Positions 1 through 13,100 of a stretch of 64,000 nucleotides of DNA are shown here, piece by piece (the first letter of the stretch is position 1; every line of letters begins with the position of its first letter). Both the position numbers and the translations under genes were made by a program. The stretch is from Onchocerca volvulus. Taxonomy: Eukaryota > Nematoda > Chromadorea > Rhabditida > Onchocercidae. The notes under the pieces were generated by a model. The model saw nothing but the letters and a program-made list of their open reading frames with translations. It was not told the origin of the DNA and did not search any database. The DNA lies in the NCBI GenBank assembly GCA_000499405.2, contig HG738137.1, forward strand, positions 24,141,800-24,205,799, written 5' to 3'.

Positions 1-270
1 TTTCATTATTTATTTCCATTAATTTCTAATTACAAAATTTTGGGACATATTCAAATAATGCAACAATTTATTTATGATAAATAAATAAACTAAATGATTT
101 AAGCGGCACTTAATTTAAAAAAACAAATAATTTCAACTTATTCATTATTGTATTTCATTATTTAATTCCATTTCACTAATTTTTATACAAAATTCTGGAA
201 AAAATTCAAATAATGCGATATTTTACTTATGCTAAATGAACAAAGTGAACAATTTTAGCATAAAAACAAT
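1..270. repeat. two-copy tandem repeat, period about 150 bp
   Basis: Two diverged copies begin with tttcattattta near 1 and 152. Each runs through a shared acaaaatt and ttcaaataatgc block. The repeat touches the window edge, so more copies may lie to the left. No coding potential is visible. Confidence 0.6.
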
Positions 271-326
271 AAAAAAATTTCATTTTCCAATTTCATTTCT
301 TAAAGAAAATGAAAGAAGGAGCTGAC

Positions 327-563
327 TTAAGCCACATGCAATAATAGATTGGCGGAGAATAAAAATGGAAGAAGCCAAGTAAAATGTTGATTGCATTGGC
401 CAGAATTGGGATGAATGGAGGAAGTGAGTTCGACCGGCGGCTGTCTGATATACATTAAATGTAAAAGTGGACCGACCGCTCTGTCTACTAAACTAATTCG
501 TTGATATCTTTTCAAAATAGACAGTTTAAGATGGATTGTAAATTCGTTGAAATATTCAATCAA
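327..563 (-). other. GC-richer island with a weak 78-codon open frame
   Basis: This stretch is clearly richer in G+C than its surroundings and has an open minus-strand frame of 78 codons. The peptide is not recognised, ends in a hydrophobic stretch and has no convincing splice sites. It could be a remnant of a 3' exon of a neighbouring gene or a piece of a mobile element. I do not claim it as a gene. Confidence 0.2.
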
Positions 564-774
564 TATTTATGCATTTCACATCTAGCTAATATATCTTTGG
601 GAAGTTTAATTTTATGTCAATATTTATTATTGCAGTTATTCCAATACATTTCAAATTTTTGACGTAATCGTTTACGGAAAAATAATTCATGTAACGTAAT
701 CCTATTCATTGCATTGTATTTGAAAATCTAATCGATGCAAGAATTTTTGGATGATATCCAATTCATTTAAATTG

Positions 775-925
775 TTACAAGCAATTATCAGAGAACATTC
801 AAGCAAATTGATAATTGAATTATTCTTTATGTTACAAGCGATTATCAGCGAATATCCAAGCAAACTGATCACTGGCTTATTCTTTTCTTCGTCGCTGTAG
901 AGAAGAGTACTGCTTTTTCATGACC
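775..925. repeat. 57-bp tandem duplication related to sequence in the Helitron region
   Basis: Two copies start with ttacaagc at 775 and 832 (period 57). The second copy and its continuation through gagaagagtact resemble 35514-35600, which also has acaagcaattatcagag and ends gagaagaatact. The same unit at the edge of the helicase relic and here suggests a dispersed element fragment. Confidence 0.55.
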
Positions 926-2914
926 AAAAAATGTCTTTCTTGAATTGCACGTAATATTAAGGAAATCACATAATTTAAGCTATTTTCAATATTTGATCAA
1001 TTCTTATTCATTTCTTCTATTTTCAGCCTCAAATATTTATATCGAAGATAAGAAATGCTACTTTTTTGAATTTACTAATTTTTCTAAATATTGGGCCAGT
1101 TTTTTTATGCAAAAAAAGAGAGAAAGAGAGCAAAGGAAGTGAAGAATAAATCCGATATTAAAAGAAGAAAATGATGAATGAATGCCTTGGCCGATGAATT
1201 AGTTTTATCTTGGGAAACGAAACTCTGCAAATATCGAATTCGAAATGGAAAATCGAATTTTGCCATCTTGCGAAAGCAACAATGATATTTGTTATTGTGT
1301 CTAGGATATATGTCAAAAATCCCCTTCTCATATTATTTCATTGGTATGTTATTGAAAAATAAGCAAATTTGAATATTTAATAAATCATTTTATATTATAT
1401 ATATGCATGCATTAAAAAAAAAGTTATAAAATGTTCTAAATATAAAGTTTAATAATTTTTAATCCGAAAAATCATTTAACTTTTCCTTTTAAGAAAAAAA
1501 AAAGTAGAAAGTTATAAATATCCCAAGGGATGAAGAAAGAAAAATGAAGATTTTTTTTAAACAAGAAAGCAACAAATAATTAGGATTTAAATTATATGTA
1601 TGTAATCTATCGAACATAAATAGCTATAGCAGGATAAAAATTCGAATGTAAATAGCTGGAAAAAAGGCTAAAAGAGAATGAATTCAAGCAATTATCGATT
1701 TTCTCTTTTTTTTTCTTTTTTTTTTTAAAGCATGAAATGTGCAATTTACACAACAATATTATATGATATAATATATAAAACATATATATTTTATATATAG
1801 AGATTTTATTTTTTATATATATTTTATACACATATATATTTGAAATTTTTGTTTTTTAAATGGATTAATGATTTTGGAGATAATTTTTTAAGAAAGTACA
1901 AACAATTTAAAAAAAAGAAAAAAATTGAAAGGAATAAGAGTCAAAGGAAAAAAGATTTTTTTTAATAAAAAAAGGAAGAGGAAAGAGACAAGAAAGTATA
2001 GGTTATGCATGAATATGATAAAGAAATGGAAATAATAATCTCTATTCTCGGCCAAAATCATTAATTATTCTCTTTCAGATAATTAAAAAAGACTAAAAGA
2101 GATAGAAAGTGAGAGGGGGAAGAGAAGAGGAGAGAGAGAGAGGGAGGGAAAAAGAAAATGAGAAATGAAGAAAGATCATTTCGCTTCATTTTTTGAATTT
2201 TTGAACAGAATTTCATTGATAATGATATATCTTTGCACATATTATATGAAATTATCAGACTTAAATTATTTTAAAGCAGGTGAAACAACTATGCTTGATT
2301 TGAAGTCAAATTCATTTAGTATAATTTAAGAAATAATTATCGAATTAAATTATGAAAATGATAAGTGGGATGAAAAATTGCAAAATTATAGATTTAATTT
2401 TCTGTTAATTTGCGATTTTTTCAAATTTTATGACTATTATTCGTTTTTATCTTAATTTTTGTTAGAACTCCTTGAAGAATTTTAAATTTTACGAAAATAA
2501 TAAATGAAATTTTTGAAATTTTTGCATAGCTTTTGGGTAAAATCAAATAATATAGTTGGTTTAGTGAACATAGAATTATTTTAAAAATAATCCTTAAATT
2601 ATCATCTTAATATTAAGCTTAGAAATTGAATATTCTCAAGTATGTGATGGAAAAACATAATAAAGATATCTGATTTTCTTAGAATTTTCACCAAGAAAGT
2701 TTGAGTCGAATTCTTTTCGTAACATAATTTACAAAAATTCAAAAATTGGAATGATAAAATCCTTTAATCAGTAATGAATAGAAGTAAAAGACTTTTAAAT
2801 GAAATACGATTTACGAAAATTGAAAAATACCTCTAAACATAATAAAGAGCTTAAGTTAACATTTCATGAATTATATGAACTATTTGCAGTAAATTCAAGA
2901 ACAGAAATTCACTA

Positions 2915-3240
2915 CAATAAGTGTTAAATTTGAATAAAAAAATTCTGAAGAAGCGCTAAATTCGAGAAGAGAATTTAACAGTAAGTTATAAATTTGTAAA
3001 TAGAAGTCAACAAGAAAAGATAAATTTGAATGCAGAGATTATTAGAAGTGATAAATTCAAGAAAAGAAATTAATAACGAGCGAAAGCAGAAATTTACTAA
3101 AAAAGCGGTAAATCTGAGAATAAAAGTTAACAAGAAGCAATTGAATTCAAGAATAGAAGTTAATATGAAGTGGCAAAGGCGAGAATGAAATTAATGAAGA
3201 AGCAATCGAATTCGAGAATGAAAGTTGAAACGAAAAAGAA
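2915..3240. repeat. minisatellite, unit about 40 bp
   Basis: A degenerate unit close to aagaagcgataaattcgag followed by aatagaagttaaca recurs about seven to eight times. Copies are strongly diverged and vary in length. Confidence 0.6.
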
Positions 3241-4199
3241 ATTGGGAAAATTTGAAGAATGAGAAAGACGAAAATAATTTCAATGAATTTTGTCCGGATA
3301 AAAATAGATATATGCATTTAATGAATTCTCTTCATTTAATTTCATCTAATAAATAATTAAATTATATACACACGCACATACATACAGACATACATACATA
3401 TATTCGGAATGAACAATTTTTATCAAAATTATTTTAAAAAATTAAACAAACATTGGAAAATAAAGTCTCCGAATAGCAACAACAAAAAACATTCATTGAT
3501 TTAATCGCAACAATGATAAATTTAATTAAAACAAAAATTTCAAAAAATTTATAATCACTTTGTAATTCTTTATCATAAGTGTGAGGAATTTTATACACAT
3601 CTTAGTATCTCTTATCCGCAAGTAGAAGCAAAATTTTTACAACGCTAGGAAACCTACCGTTTATTTAGGAATCAAAAAAGTTAAAAGTTAAAAAAATTGT
3701 TTTGTTAAAAGTTAAAAAAATTAGAAAAGTTGAAAGGTAGAAAAAATTAAGTTAAATTTGGCATTTGATTAGAATCAAAAAAAAAAGGTGTTAATAGCAA
3801 TTTTAAATTTTCTTTTATTCATAAAAATTTATGAATTAAATGTAAGTTGCTTGAAAAGCACATTAGGGATAAAGATATATATTATTTCGTCAAGAATCTT
3901 TCAATTAAATCTCGAATTTTATTTGCTCGTCAGAAAAGGTAAACAAAGGCATTGAAAGAAGCAAAAGTTTTGGCTTTTTCAAAACTTTTTCTTACGCTTA
4001 TCTATTGATTGTTGTATAATGCATGGAATATTCGATGCTTTTATTATTTAAAATAAAGTAAAATGCATTTTTAACTTTCCCACTTTTCCTAAATCTTTTC
4101 GAAAATTTTTGATAATTTTACTTGAATTAATCCGCATATATTTGCAATATTGCAGTCGACCAAATTAAGTTGCAAAAAATAAATCATAATAATTTCCTG

Positions 4200-4430
4200 A
4201 AAAAAAAGAAAAAAAACCGAGAAAAACTCAAATTTTTAAGTTAAGAATTGAAGAAAAAAAAACAGTTCTTCAATCAAAAATAAAGAAGAAAAAAAAAATC
4301 GGATCATTAAACCAAAAAGCAGGATAAAAAACGGATTTTTGAGTAAAAATTGGTAAAAAAAACCGAATCTTCGAGTTAAAATTAAAAAAGAAAGAAAAAA
4401 ACTGGATTTTTGAATTTAAAGCTGAGAGCA
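4200..4430. repeat. degenerate A-rich tandem repeat, unit about 50 bp
   Basis: Blocks of the form aaaaaccgg plus attttt plus gagttaaaa alternate with A-runs about four times. This is low-complexity sequence with no coding potential. Confidence 0.45.
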
Positions 4431-6677
4431 GTTTATCTAATTATTTCCTTGTTCTAATTATTAATTGTCAAGTTTCGTTTTTTTTTTCTTTTCACGGCAT
4501 ATTACTATTTTATGATCCAATTTTTCATCCTTATCGCTAATAAATTTCTAATTCTGATTCAGTGATATCATGTTTCTCTGAGGTAAAAAAATTATAGAAA
4601 ATTTTTTCGATGAAATTATTTCCATAAACAATATTATAATAGTAAGATTTTTTCTATATTAATTAATTAGCTCAACCAAAACTGAACTCCCACTGCATAA
4701 TTTCCTTAATTCTTTAGCATTATTCCATTTCATTTTTTAAATTAATTTTCAGAAAGATAGTTTTTTCAAAACTTTTCCAAGTTAATTTCTAAATTCAATT
4801 GAAATAATGGAATAATAAAATTAACTTCGAAAATTGTTTCATTTCTTACATATTTTTACGGCTTTTATCCTACCAATTCTTATCTCACTTTTGTGTTCCT
4901 TTTTTTTCCGATACAAATAGAATAATCATTTTACTGACACCCAAGGAATTCAAAACAAAAATAATTACAATTATTTGAAAATAAATAAAAGAAAAAAAAA
5001 ACAAGATCTTGATTGAATTGATTAAATATTTTATCTTTTATACAGCAAATAAAGCAAAAGAATTTAGGAAAAAAACATTTACATATACTTTTGCTTTTTA
5101 TAAGTGATTTAATAAAATCGACTTATTTTACAAATAAAATTTAAATTCACATTTTTTTACTTTACTAAACAACAATACGATTTATTTTCTTGCAAATAAT
5201 AAGCTTATGATCTATTATAATTATTATTTAATTAGTAAAAAGACATTGTTCGTATAATAATAACAATAGAACTGGAAAATATATCAAGTCTTATATCGAA
5301 GGATTAGGAATAATTTTGAGAAATGATCGGATAAAGTTATTCGATATAAATTAATAAATTCTTGTATTTAAGTCTTCTTATTTCCATTCAAATTTTACGG
5401 TTCCGTTTTTTATATATATATAAATATACCATTTGAAGCAATAGATTTATAAAATTACGAAAAAAAAAAGAGAAGAAAAATAAAATAAAAGTGATGAATG
5501 AGTTCAAATATCCATTTCGCTGAAAAAATAGAAAAATAGAAAATTAAAGATGTCATTTAAATAATATATGAATTAAGAAATTAATTGAATTATTTTTATT
5601 TCAACTAAAATTGAGCCTTTTTTTTTCGGTTCTGATTCATTCATTACTTTTATTTTGTTTTATTTTCTGGTCTGATTTTGCATTTTGAATAATTTTATTA
5701 TGCCATACGAACCCACTCAGAATTAGAATGAAATTCTCCCGAAATCTTTTTATTTTGAATAAATTTGCATGAAAATGTTATAGATACAGTTAAATCATAT
5801 AATAAATAATACAAATTGTTAAAAAAATAAAATTTCAGAAAGTAGCAAATAGTAAGGCGAATAATTTCCAAATTAGAAAGGCAATAATAAAACAAATGAA
5901 GCAATTTGAATTCATTTTTTCCCATATTTTGGTATGGAAAAATTTGATAAGTAATTAAAAAGGTGAAAAGAAGAAATGATAAATAAAAAGAAATTTTAAA
6001 TTGATAAGAACGGAAGGAAGTAAAAAGTGATAATGATAATTAGATTTTAAAATATACATGGTATACTTAATTTGCATGGATTAAGCTTTTATCTAATCAA
6101 ATACCTTATTCATTAAATAGATACCTAATCATCTTATCAATTCTTTAATATGCTATTTTGCTTCTTTTTTCTTATCAATCGAATAATTTGGCTTTATTTA
6201 TCGTTTAAAGAAATTGAAGGGAACAGACCGGAAATTATTCTAAAAGTAAAATTAAAATTCAAACAAAAGAAATTTGAAGCAAGTAATTGGAGAAAATAGA
6301 TGGGAAATATTACAAAAATAAAATTCGAATGAAAGTAAAAAAAAATTTTTTTAAATAAATAAACAAACAAATGAACAAAATAAACAAATAAACAGAAAGG
6401 GAAAGAATGTTTGCAAGCTGAAATATCGAAAGATCAAATGAAAATCTGAAATGAATATAAATTAAAAACAGAGGAAAAGATACAAATATGTACATAATTT
6501 TTATAATTTCAATTAAAAATATATCACAGAAAAAGCTTTGATCACGTAAAAGCAAAAAAGCTGAAGTTTTCATTTTAAAAAGACAATATACATTTGTTTT
6601 TAAAAAATAATTTCACATATAAAAGAAAATGCTCGAAACAAAAAAATAATAAAGAATTCAGAAAAAAAAAAAATTCA

Positions 6678-6683
6678 TTTATT
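6678..6683 (-). terminator. possible poly(A) signal of the EVI5-like gene
   Basis: AATAAA on the minus strand, about 250 nt beyond the TAG at 6936. In DNA this A/T-rich the hexamer is expected often by chance, so it is only a candidate for the 3' end of the long isoform. Confidence 0.2.
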
Positions 6684-6935
6684 TAGCAAATAATTATTCA
6701 TAATAGAATTGATAAAAGTGAAAAAATCTAATAAAAATTTAATATTTAATAGAATTTAAAATTCAATAACGAAATTCAATACTAAATTTACTGAGCTAAA
6801 AAAGGAGAGGAAAAAATTTCATCATTTATGATATGTCAATGATAAAAGTTCGGCGTTGATTAATTAACCGATTAAACGAATTAACCGATTGATGATAAAT
6901 ATGTAAATTCCTTAATTAATTAAGAAACGAAGAAG

Positions 6936-7172
6936 CTATAATGTATCGCTTGTTTGAAAACCACTATCCGTTGTATCATTACCATCTTCTTCCGGCATTT
7001 GTCGTCCTTCACCTTTGACATGATCTTTGCTTGAACTTGGAATTGTACCGTTCTCCTTAATTTCATCGGTAAATTCCGGAATTCGAACTTGCATATCGGC
7101 AAATAACGTTGTCAATTCATCACTGTTTATGGAAACTGCATCACCACTAATATGTGATCCTATTGCGCCCAC
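6936..7172 (-). CDS. evi5: EVI5-like exon 20 (terminal, long isoform)
   Basis: The acceptor TTTCAG precedes GTGGGCGCA and the frame stays open for 78 codons to TAG. The peptide is acidic and Ser/Thr-rich and ends TTDSGFQTSDTL, a likely disordered tail like that of other EVI5 proteins. Phase 0 matches exon 19. Confidence 0.8.
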   Translation of the reverse strand: MGAIGSHISGDAVSINSDELTTLFADMQVRIPEFTDEIKENGTIPSSSKDHVKGEGRQMPEEDGNDTTDSGFQTSDTL

Positions 7173-10100
7173 CTGAAATACCAAATATGAGAAATTGAAG
7201 ACACTTTTTTCTTTTTTTTTTTGGAAATTTTGGAATTGCGAAATATTTTTTGAGTAGCTGGAATCTTGAAATTGAAAAATACATTGTGATTAACCGGAAT
7301 TTTAAAGTCAAAATATTTTTTGCTTAGTTGAACATTTGGAGTTGAAAAATAGTTTTAATTAATTTAAATTCTGAAGTTAAAAAATGCTTGTTCAATTAAT
7401 TGGAATTCTAAAATTGAAGCACACTTATTGGTTAATTGGAATTCTAAAATTGAAAAATACTTTTTGCTTAATTCGAATTCAAAAGTTAGGAAACATTTTT
7501 TTGATTGGTTCGAATTCTAAAATTAAAGAATGCTTTTTAATAAATTCGGATTCTAAAGCTGAAAAACATTTTTTTGATTAGTTCCGAAGTTGAGAAATAC
7601 TTTTTGATTGATTGGAATTCTGAAGTTGGAAAATATTTTTCGATTAATTGAAATTCTGAAGTTAAAAAGCATTTTTTGATTAATTGAAATTTTGAAGTTG
7701 AAAAAGATTGGTTCGCACTCAGAATGAAAAATATTTTCCAATTAGCTGAAATTCTAGAGTTGAAAAATGTTTTTTGCTTAATTTGAATTCGAAAGTTAAA
7801 CAATGTTTTCGATTAGTTCGATAAATGTAATATAGATTGATTGCTTCTTTTAAGCAAAAAAAAAGAAGTAAAATCGATTCCGATTTCAATAAAAGTAAAA
7901 TTGAACGTTATATAAATCTTACAAAATGTAAACTTATTTAAGCATAATTTATTTCTTTAATAGTAATTAAAGTGAAAATTTAATTTTACAAAATCAATGA
8001 TAAAAGCTATGGTAGAATGAACATTTCTAATGCTTACAATTAAAAATATCTGTGATTTTAATAATCAAACTTGAAAATTTCCAATTAATATAATTGAAAA
8101 TGTTATAATTTGATGAGTAACTTATCAGAATCATAAGCAAAACCTATAATATATCATATCAAAAAAAAAGTCAACGAACCGAAGAATCATCATCCATATC
8201 ACATACCGAACTTCCTCTTAGCTGAGTATGCGTCCATTTCTCGGCTTTCTGTAAGACTTTTCGAGAATTAAATACTTAAATGTAAAAATCTTACAAGTAC
8301 TCTTGAACTTCAGCATTTGTGATTTACATGAAAAATTACTTTCGTTTTTTATAGTCAATTATAATCTCTCATTTCAATTTGTAGCTTTTGCAACAAACTT
8401 TTCAATATCTACTAAATTTTCAAAACTTCAAAGACTTTATTTAAATTCAAGGTGAGCTATTAGCTTTTACGTTATACTTTCCAAAATTTATACAAGTTTT
8501 CACAGCTAAGGAAATTTACTTTAAATTAAAGGTAAATAATTAGATTTTGCGAGAAACTTTTCAATGTCCACTAAATTCTCATAAGTAATGAGGCTTAAAT
8601 CTAATTAAATAATTAGCTTTTAAGACAGATTTTCCAATGTTTATATAAGCCCTTAATGAAATGTACCTTAAATTGCTAGTAAAACTTACTTTAAATTTAA
8701 AATGAATCTTATCTAATGAAATTTACCTTAAATTCAAGATAAGTGATTATTTTTTACATAAACTTTTCAATGTCCACTAAATTTTCACAATTAATGAGAT
8801 TTTTAAAACAAATAATTAGCTTTTACGATACATTTCGCAATATTCACACACGTTCTCACAACTTACTTTGATTTCGACGTGAGTAATTAGATCCAACGAC
8901 AAACTTTTCAATGTTCAGGTAAATTCTCGAAGTAAAGTTAATGAAGAGTTACCTTAAGTTCAAGATGAGTAATAGCTTGCTTCAAATCAGCGATATGTTG
9001 CATTGCTTCGCTATATTTTAATCGTTCCATTACTGATCGTTCTTTCAATTCACTTTCTATTTCAACCGCTTTAAGTCGTTCTTCCCTAATTTGATCCGAA
9101 AGTTCTTTTTCACGCTGAAAAAAAATTGTAATTAGATTTAGCCAGATAATAATGGTAGTAGAAATTTTGATGATAACAATAATAATCATGATTACTGATA
9201 ATAATAGTAATAATTGGAATAAAAACGAACTTGTAGAATATTTGCTTTTTCTTCTCGCAATCGTTTCATCTCTTCATCTTGTCGTTTAAGTTGATTTGTA
9301 CAAACATGATTCTGTAAAAAAAAAAAAAAAAAATTAAAATTTAAACATTATAACTCCATTATAATATTTGAATTGAAACACGTAACATGTGTTTGATATC
9401 ATATCTTTTTTTTATTTCTTACTAAAATCATTTTATTAAAATTATTATTTTTTAATTTTTCTGTAATTTATAATTATAATTTTTGAACATAATTTTATAC
9501 AAAAAAAAGTTTAATTCCTTATGAATCATTGTTAATTTTTCCAAGAAAAACAAATGAAAAATTATTGAAATTGAAGCTAAAAATAATTTAAGAAATTGAA
9601 TCGTCAAATTGATGTTGAGTAAACAATTTAAAAAATTAAAACTTTCTGAGCAATAAGAAATAAGAACATATTCCCCCAAATATTTACATTGCCTATTTGT
9701 CTGGATTTTCAACATTTAAAAAATCGATTTAAGTGCTTATCAATTTGGTTATGCATAATAACAACGATTAGTAATGAATAAATTAATCGAAATTATAATT
9801 GAAAGCAGATGGATATAGTATGAATCTAATTGCAAGAGACTCATTAATTAATGAACATATCCAACTTAACAATTCTGTTATCATCAAATAAAGTAATAAT
9901 GATATTAATTTATTCATATTTATTTATTTTTTGTTTCACGAATAAAAATAAATTAAATTTTAATTATAAATTGAACTACTGACTTGTGTTTCTAATTCCA
10001 TTACTTTTTGGCGCATTTCTTTCAATTCAGCAACAGTATCCGCTTCTCGAATTCTTACACCCATTAATTGATCCTCAAGTTCTTTTATTGTTATACAATC

Positions 10101-13100
10101 TGCAATAATGAATTTATCGATATTAATATCATAACATATTAAGACACAAGAAAAGTGTTGCAAATAACATGTAATGCTTTAATATAGCAATATTGATTGG
10201 TTTTTTTCGTTCTTTTGATAATTCTTTTTATTACTAAAAATTTTTGTGCATTTTATTCATTTTTGAGCAAAATATCAATGCAATGCTTCAATATAGCAAT
10301 ATTGATTCGAAAGATTTGAAGCATTAGGAAGAATCTGAAGCACCGGAAGAATTTGAAGCACTATTAGCATCTGTGGATTCTGAGTTAATAGTTCCAATTA
10401 TAGTTGCTGTTAATTTAGCTAAACGTTGTCGAGCACTTTGTTGTACACTATTACCAGGTTGTTGTTGTTGCTGTTGTGATACTTTATCATTTGGTATGAT
10501 AGCTAAATTACAAATAATTAATAAATTAATTTTTATTAATTACAAAATATTTAAAAGCACTTGTTCAAGGAAAATTCTGAAAAATATTCAAAAAAAGTAA
10601 TAATAAGATTATTTAAAGAAAGAATAATTCTTATTTGAATTGAAAGATAATCAAAATCGATCTTTAAATATTGACTTTTGATCATTTTTCTTCCCTCTTT
10701 TATACATAAAATTTAAAAAGATTATGGTAACATGTAATTGTATTAATATTCTATTTAAAACAAATCATATTATCGATTATTTTTACGTGAAAATATAGCC
10801 ACCTGATATGTATTTGAATATAATATGTAAAATTATCTGTAAAAGGTAATAGTTTGCGTAACAATATAATCAACTGATAAGCGTCAAATATTACACGTAA
10901 AATTATCTTTTCAAAACATGTACCTTGTGAATCACCGGCTCCAGTATTATTATTTTGCTGCAGAGTAAAATTCGAAACTGTTGCACGTCGTTCCAAACAC
11001 GTTTTTGACGTATCATTTTCTAATACTCGACTGCTAACATATTTCTGCAATCATTTTTAAACTTAATACCTACATATTTCTAGCATAATAATTAAAAATT
11101 TTACCGTCCAATGTTGTTCTAATTCGGCAAGTCGTTGTCGCATTTCTTTCAGTGACAACGAAGCTTCAGCTTCACGCATTTTTACGGAAATTAATTCTTC
11201 TTGTAAACCGGCAATACCATCATCCGGTGGACGTTCACGTAACCTTTTATTCGCTAATTCTAACTCCTAAAAAAATTTTATTACAACAGCAGAGGTGTAA
11301 AATTATAATTAATTAAAATATATCTTTTTGTTTCAAGAATATTAACGAAAATTTTCTAAAATTAAGAAAATATTCTCAAAAATTTTTTGTGTTATTCAAA
11401 AATAACTAGAAAATTATTGGAATTTATCTCTAAAGTAATCATACTTTTTCGATAAAAATGCAAGATAATGAAAGATAATAAAATTTCTGATATAAAAAAA
11501 TTTTTTATTTCCAATTTTTTTACTTATAATGTATATATTTTGCTTAAAAAATATCTAAGACAAAATATATTAAAAATAAAGTAGTAAAAATTAATTAATT
11601 GAAGAAATAGTACGTATTTTACCTGAATTCGAAGTTTCAATTCTTTAATTGCAATTTCATTATCAGCTTCATGAGTACGTGTTTCGATAATTTCTTGTTG
11701 TAATGCATGAATATGCTCAATCATTGATGTATCATCAACTTGTGTAGCACATTCGGTTAATTCTTCATTTTTCTAGAAAATTTAATATTATCAAGTCGAA
11801 TATATTATAGAATTAATCTTTTAGTTTCTTTTTTTTTTTTTTAAATTATCATAAATTTCAGTGATATTTTACAATTTTCATAAATGGTTCAGTGATATAT
11901 TTCGGAGAAAATAAATTATCGATTTCTTTTTTTCTAAATTTATATTTCCAACAAGAAGATAAAAAAATAAGAAATAAAAATTAAAACAAAGCACGGTATG
12001 AATAATTGCTCATTAAATCTTAAGTAAGCCTTCCAAATGAACTTTTAAAAATGCTAGTTAAAATTTCAGAACTTCTTTTTATCATTCTTTAAATCTTATA
12101 TCTAATAATGTCCTCTAAGACCTCATGTGACGATGTTCATCACCTAACTTATCTGCTTTCTTAACTTGTCCGAATTATGCTAAATAAACCTTCTAAACGA
12201 TCTTTCAAACATTCTAGTTAAAATTTGAATCGTCTTTTATCATTCTTTAAATCTTAATTTAAAAATATCGACTAAGAGCTCTAAGAGTGTGATAATGTCC
12301 ATCATTCAACTCACATTCACGCTTTAACTATCATAATTGGTGCTATTGTCACAACTTTATCATTATCACCTACTAACATTATCATTATCACTTATACAGT
12401 ATCATTATTTTCAGAATTTTTTTATCAATTCTTAAATCCGTTTTAACTATCACAGTCACTATTATTGTTACAGCATTATCATTATCACCCAAATAATATA
12501 CCTCTATTATCTTCACCACCCATTTAATATAATATTATCATTATCATAGTAATTACGATATTTACTGAACAATCTTGTGCAATTCTTATAATTTTAAAAA
12601 TTTAATATCAATGTTTGAAAAAATAATATTATTATTAATATTATTCTTAACATTATCTTGTCATTGTTTATTAAATATTATCAATTATCTATCGTATAAT
12701 ACACCAAAAGCAATCTAATTTAGAAGTTATCAAAATGATTGATTTTGGCGAGAAATATTCTTGAAAAAAGATCATTAACAGAAAGTTTGCATGCAATTAG
12801 ATTAATTATTTCGAATGTATTCATATATATTACATAGAAGAATTAAATTATCCCTTCAAATATTCATCTTAATGCTGTCAAGATCGAATAAATTATTTAT
12901 TTCATTTCTGATACCGTATTTCACATAAAGAATGATAAATGATGAATGCAGCAAATTTGTCATCTTTGTTTTATCTATCCAACTTATCTATCTATGCATA
13001 TATATATGGAAAGAAAAAAAAAGAGACGAGCTTATGTCAGGCGTAAAATGAAAAAAGAAAAGCCTATCTCAAGATTAAAATAATCTATTTTAAATGTCAT

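Larger units (their letters stand above)
926..6935. other. gene-free AT-rich 3' flank
   Basis: I see no supported gene here. The stretch holds poly-A/T runs, a GA-rich tract near 2100-2160, a CATA/CACA microsatellite near 3362-3403 and the minisatellites listed separately. Short open frames at 1607-1831, 5698-5925 and 6310-6573 are lysine/phenylalanine/isoleucine-rich and look like chance frames in A/T-rich DNA. Confidence 0.6.

Noticed and set aside
7384..7803. Open frames on both strands of 62-88 codons
   Set aside because: They lie entirely inside a roughly 40-bp minisatellite and repeat the same peptide word.
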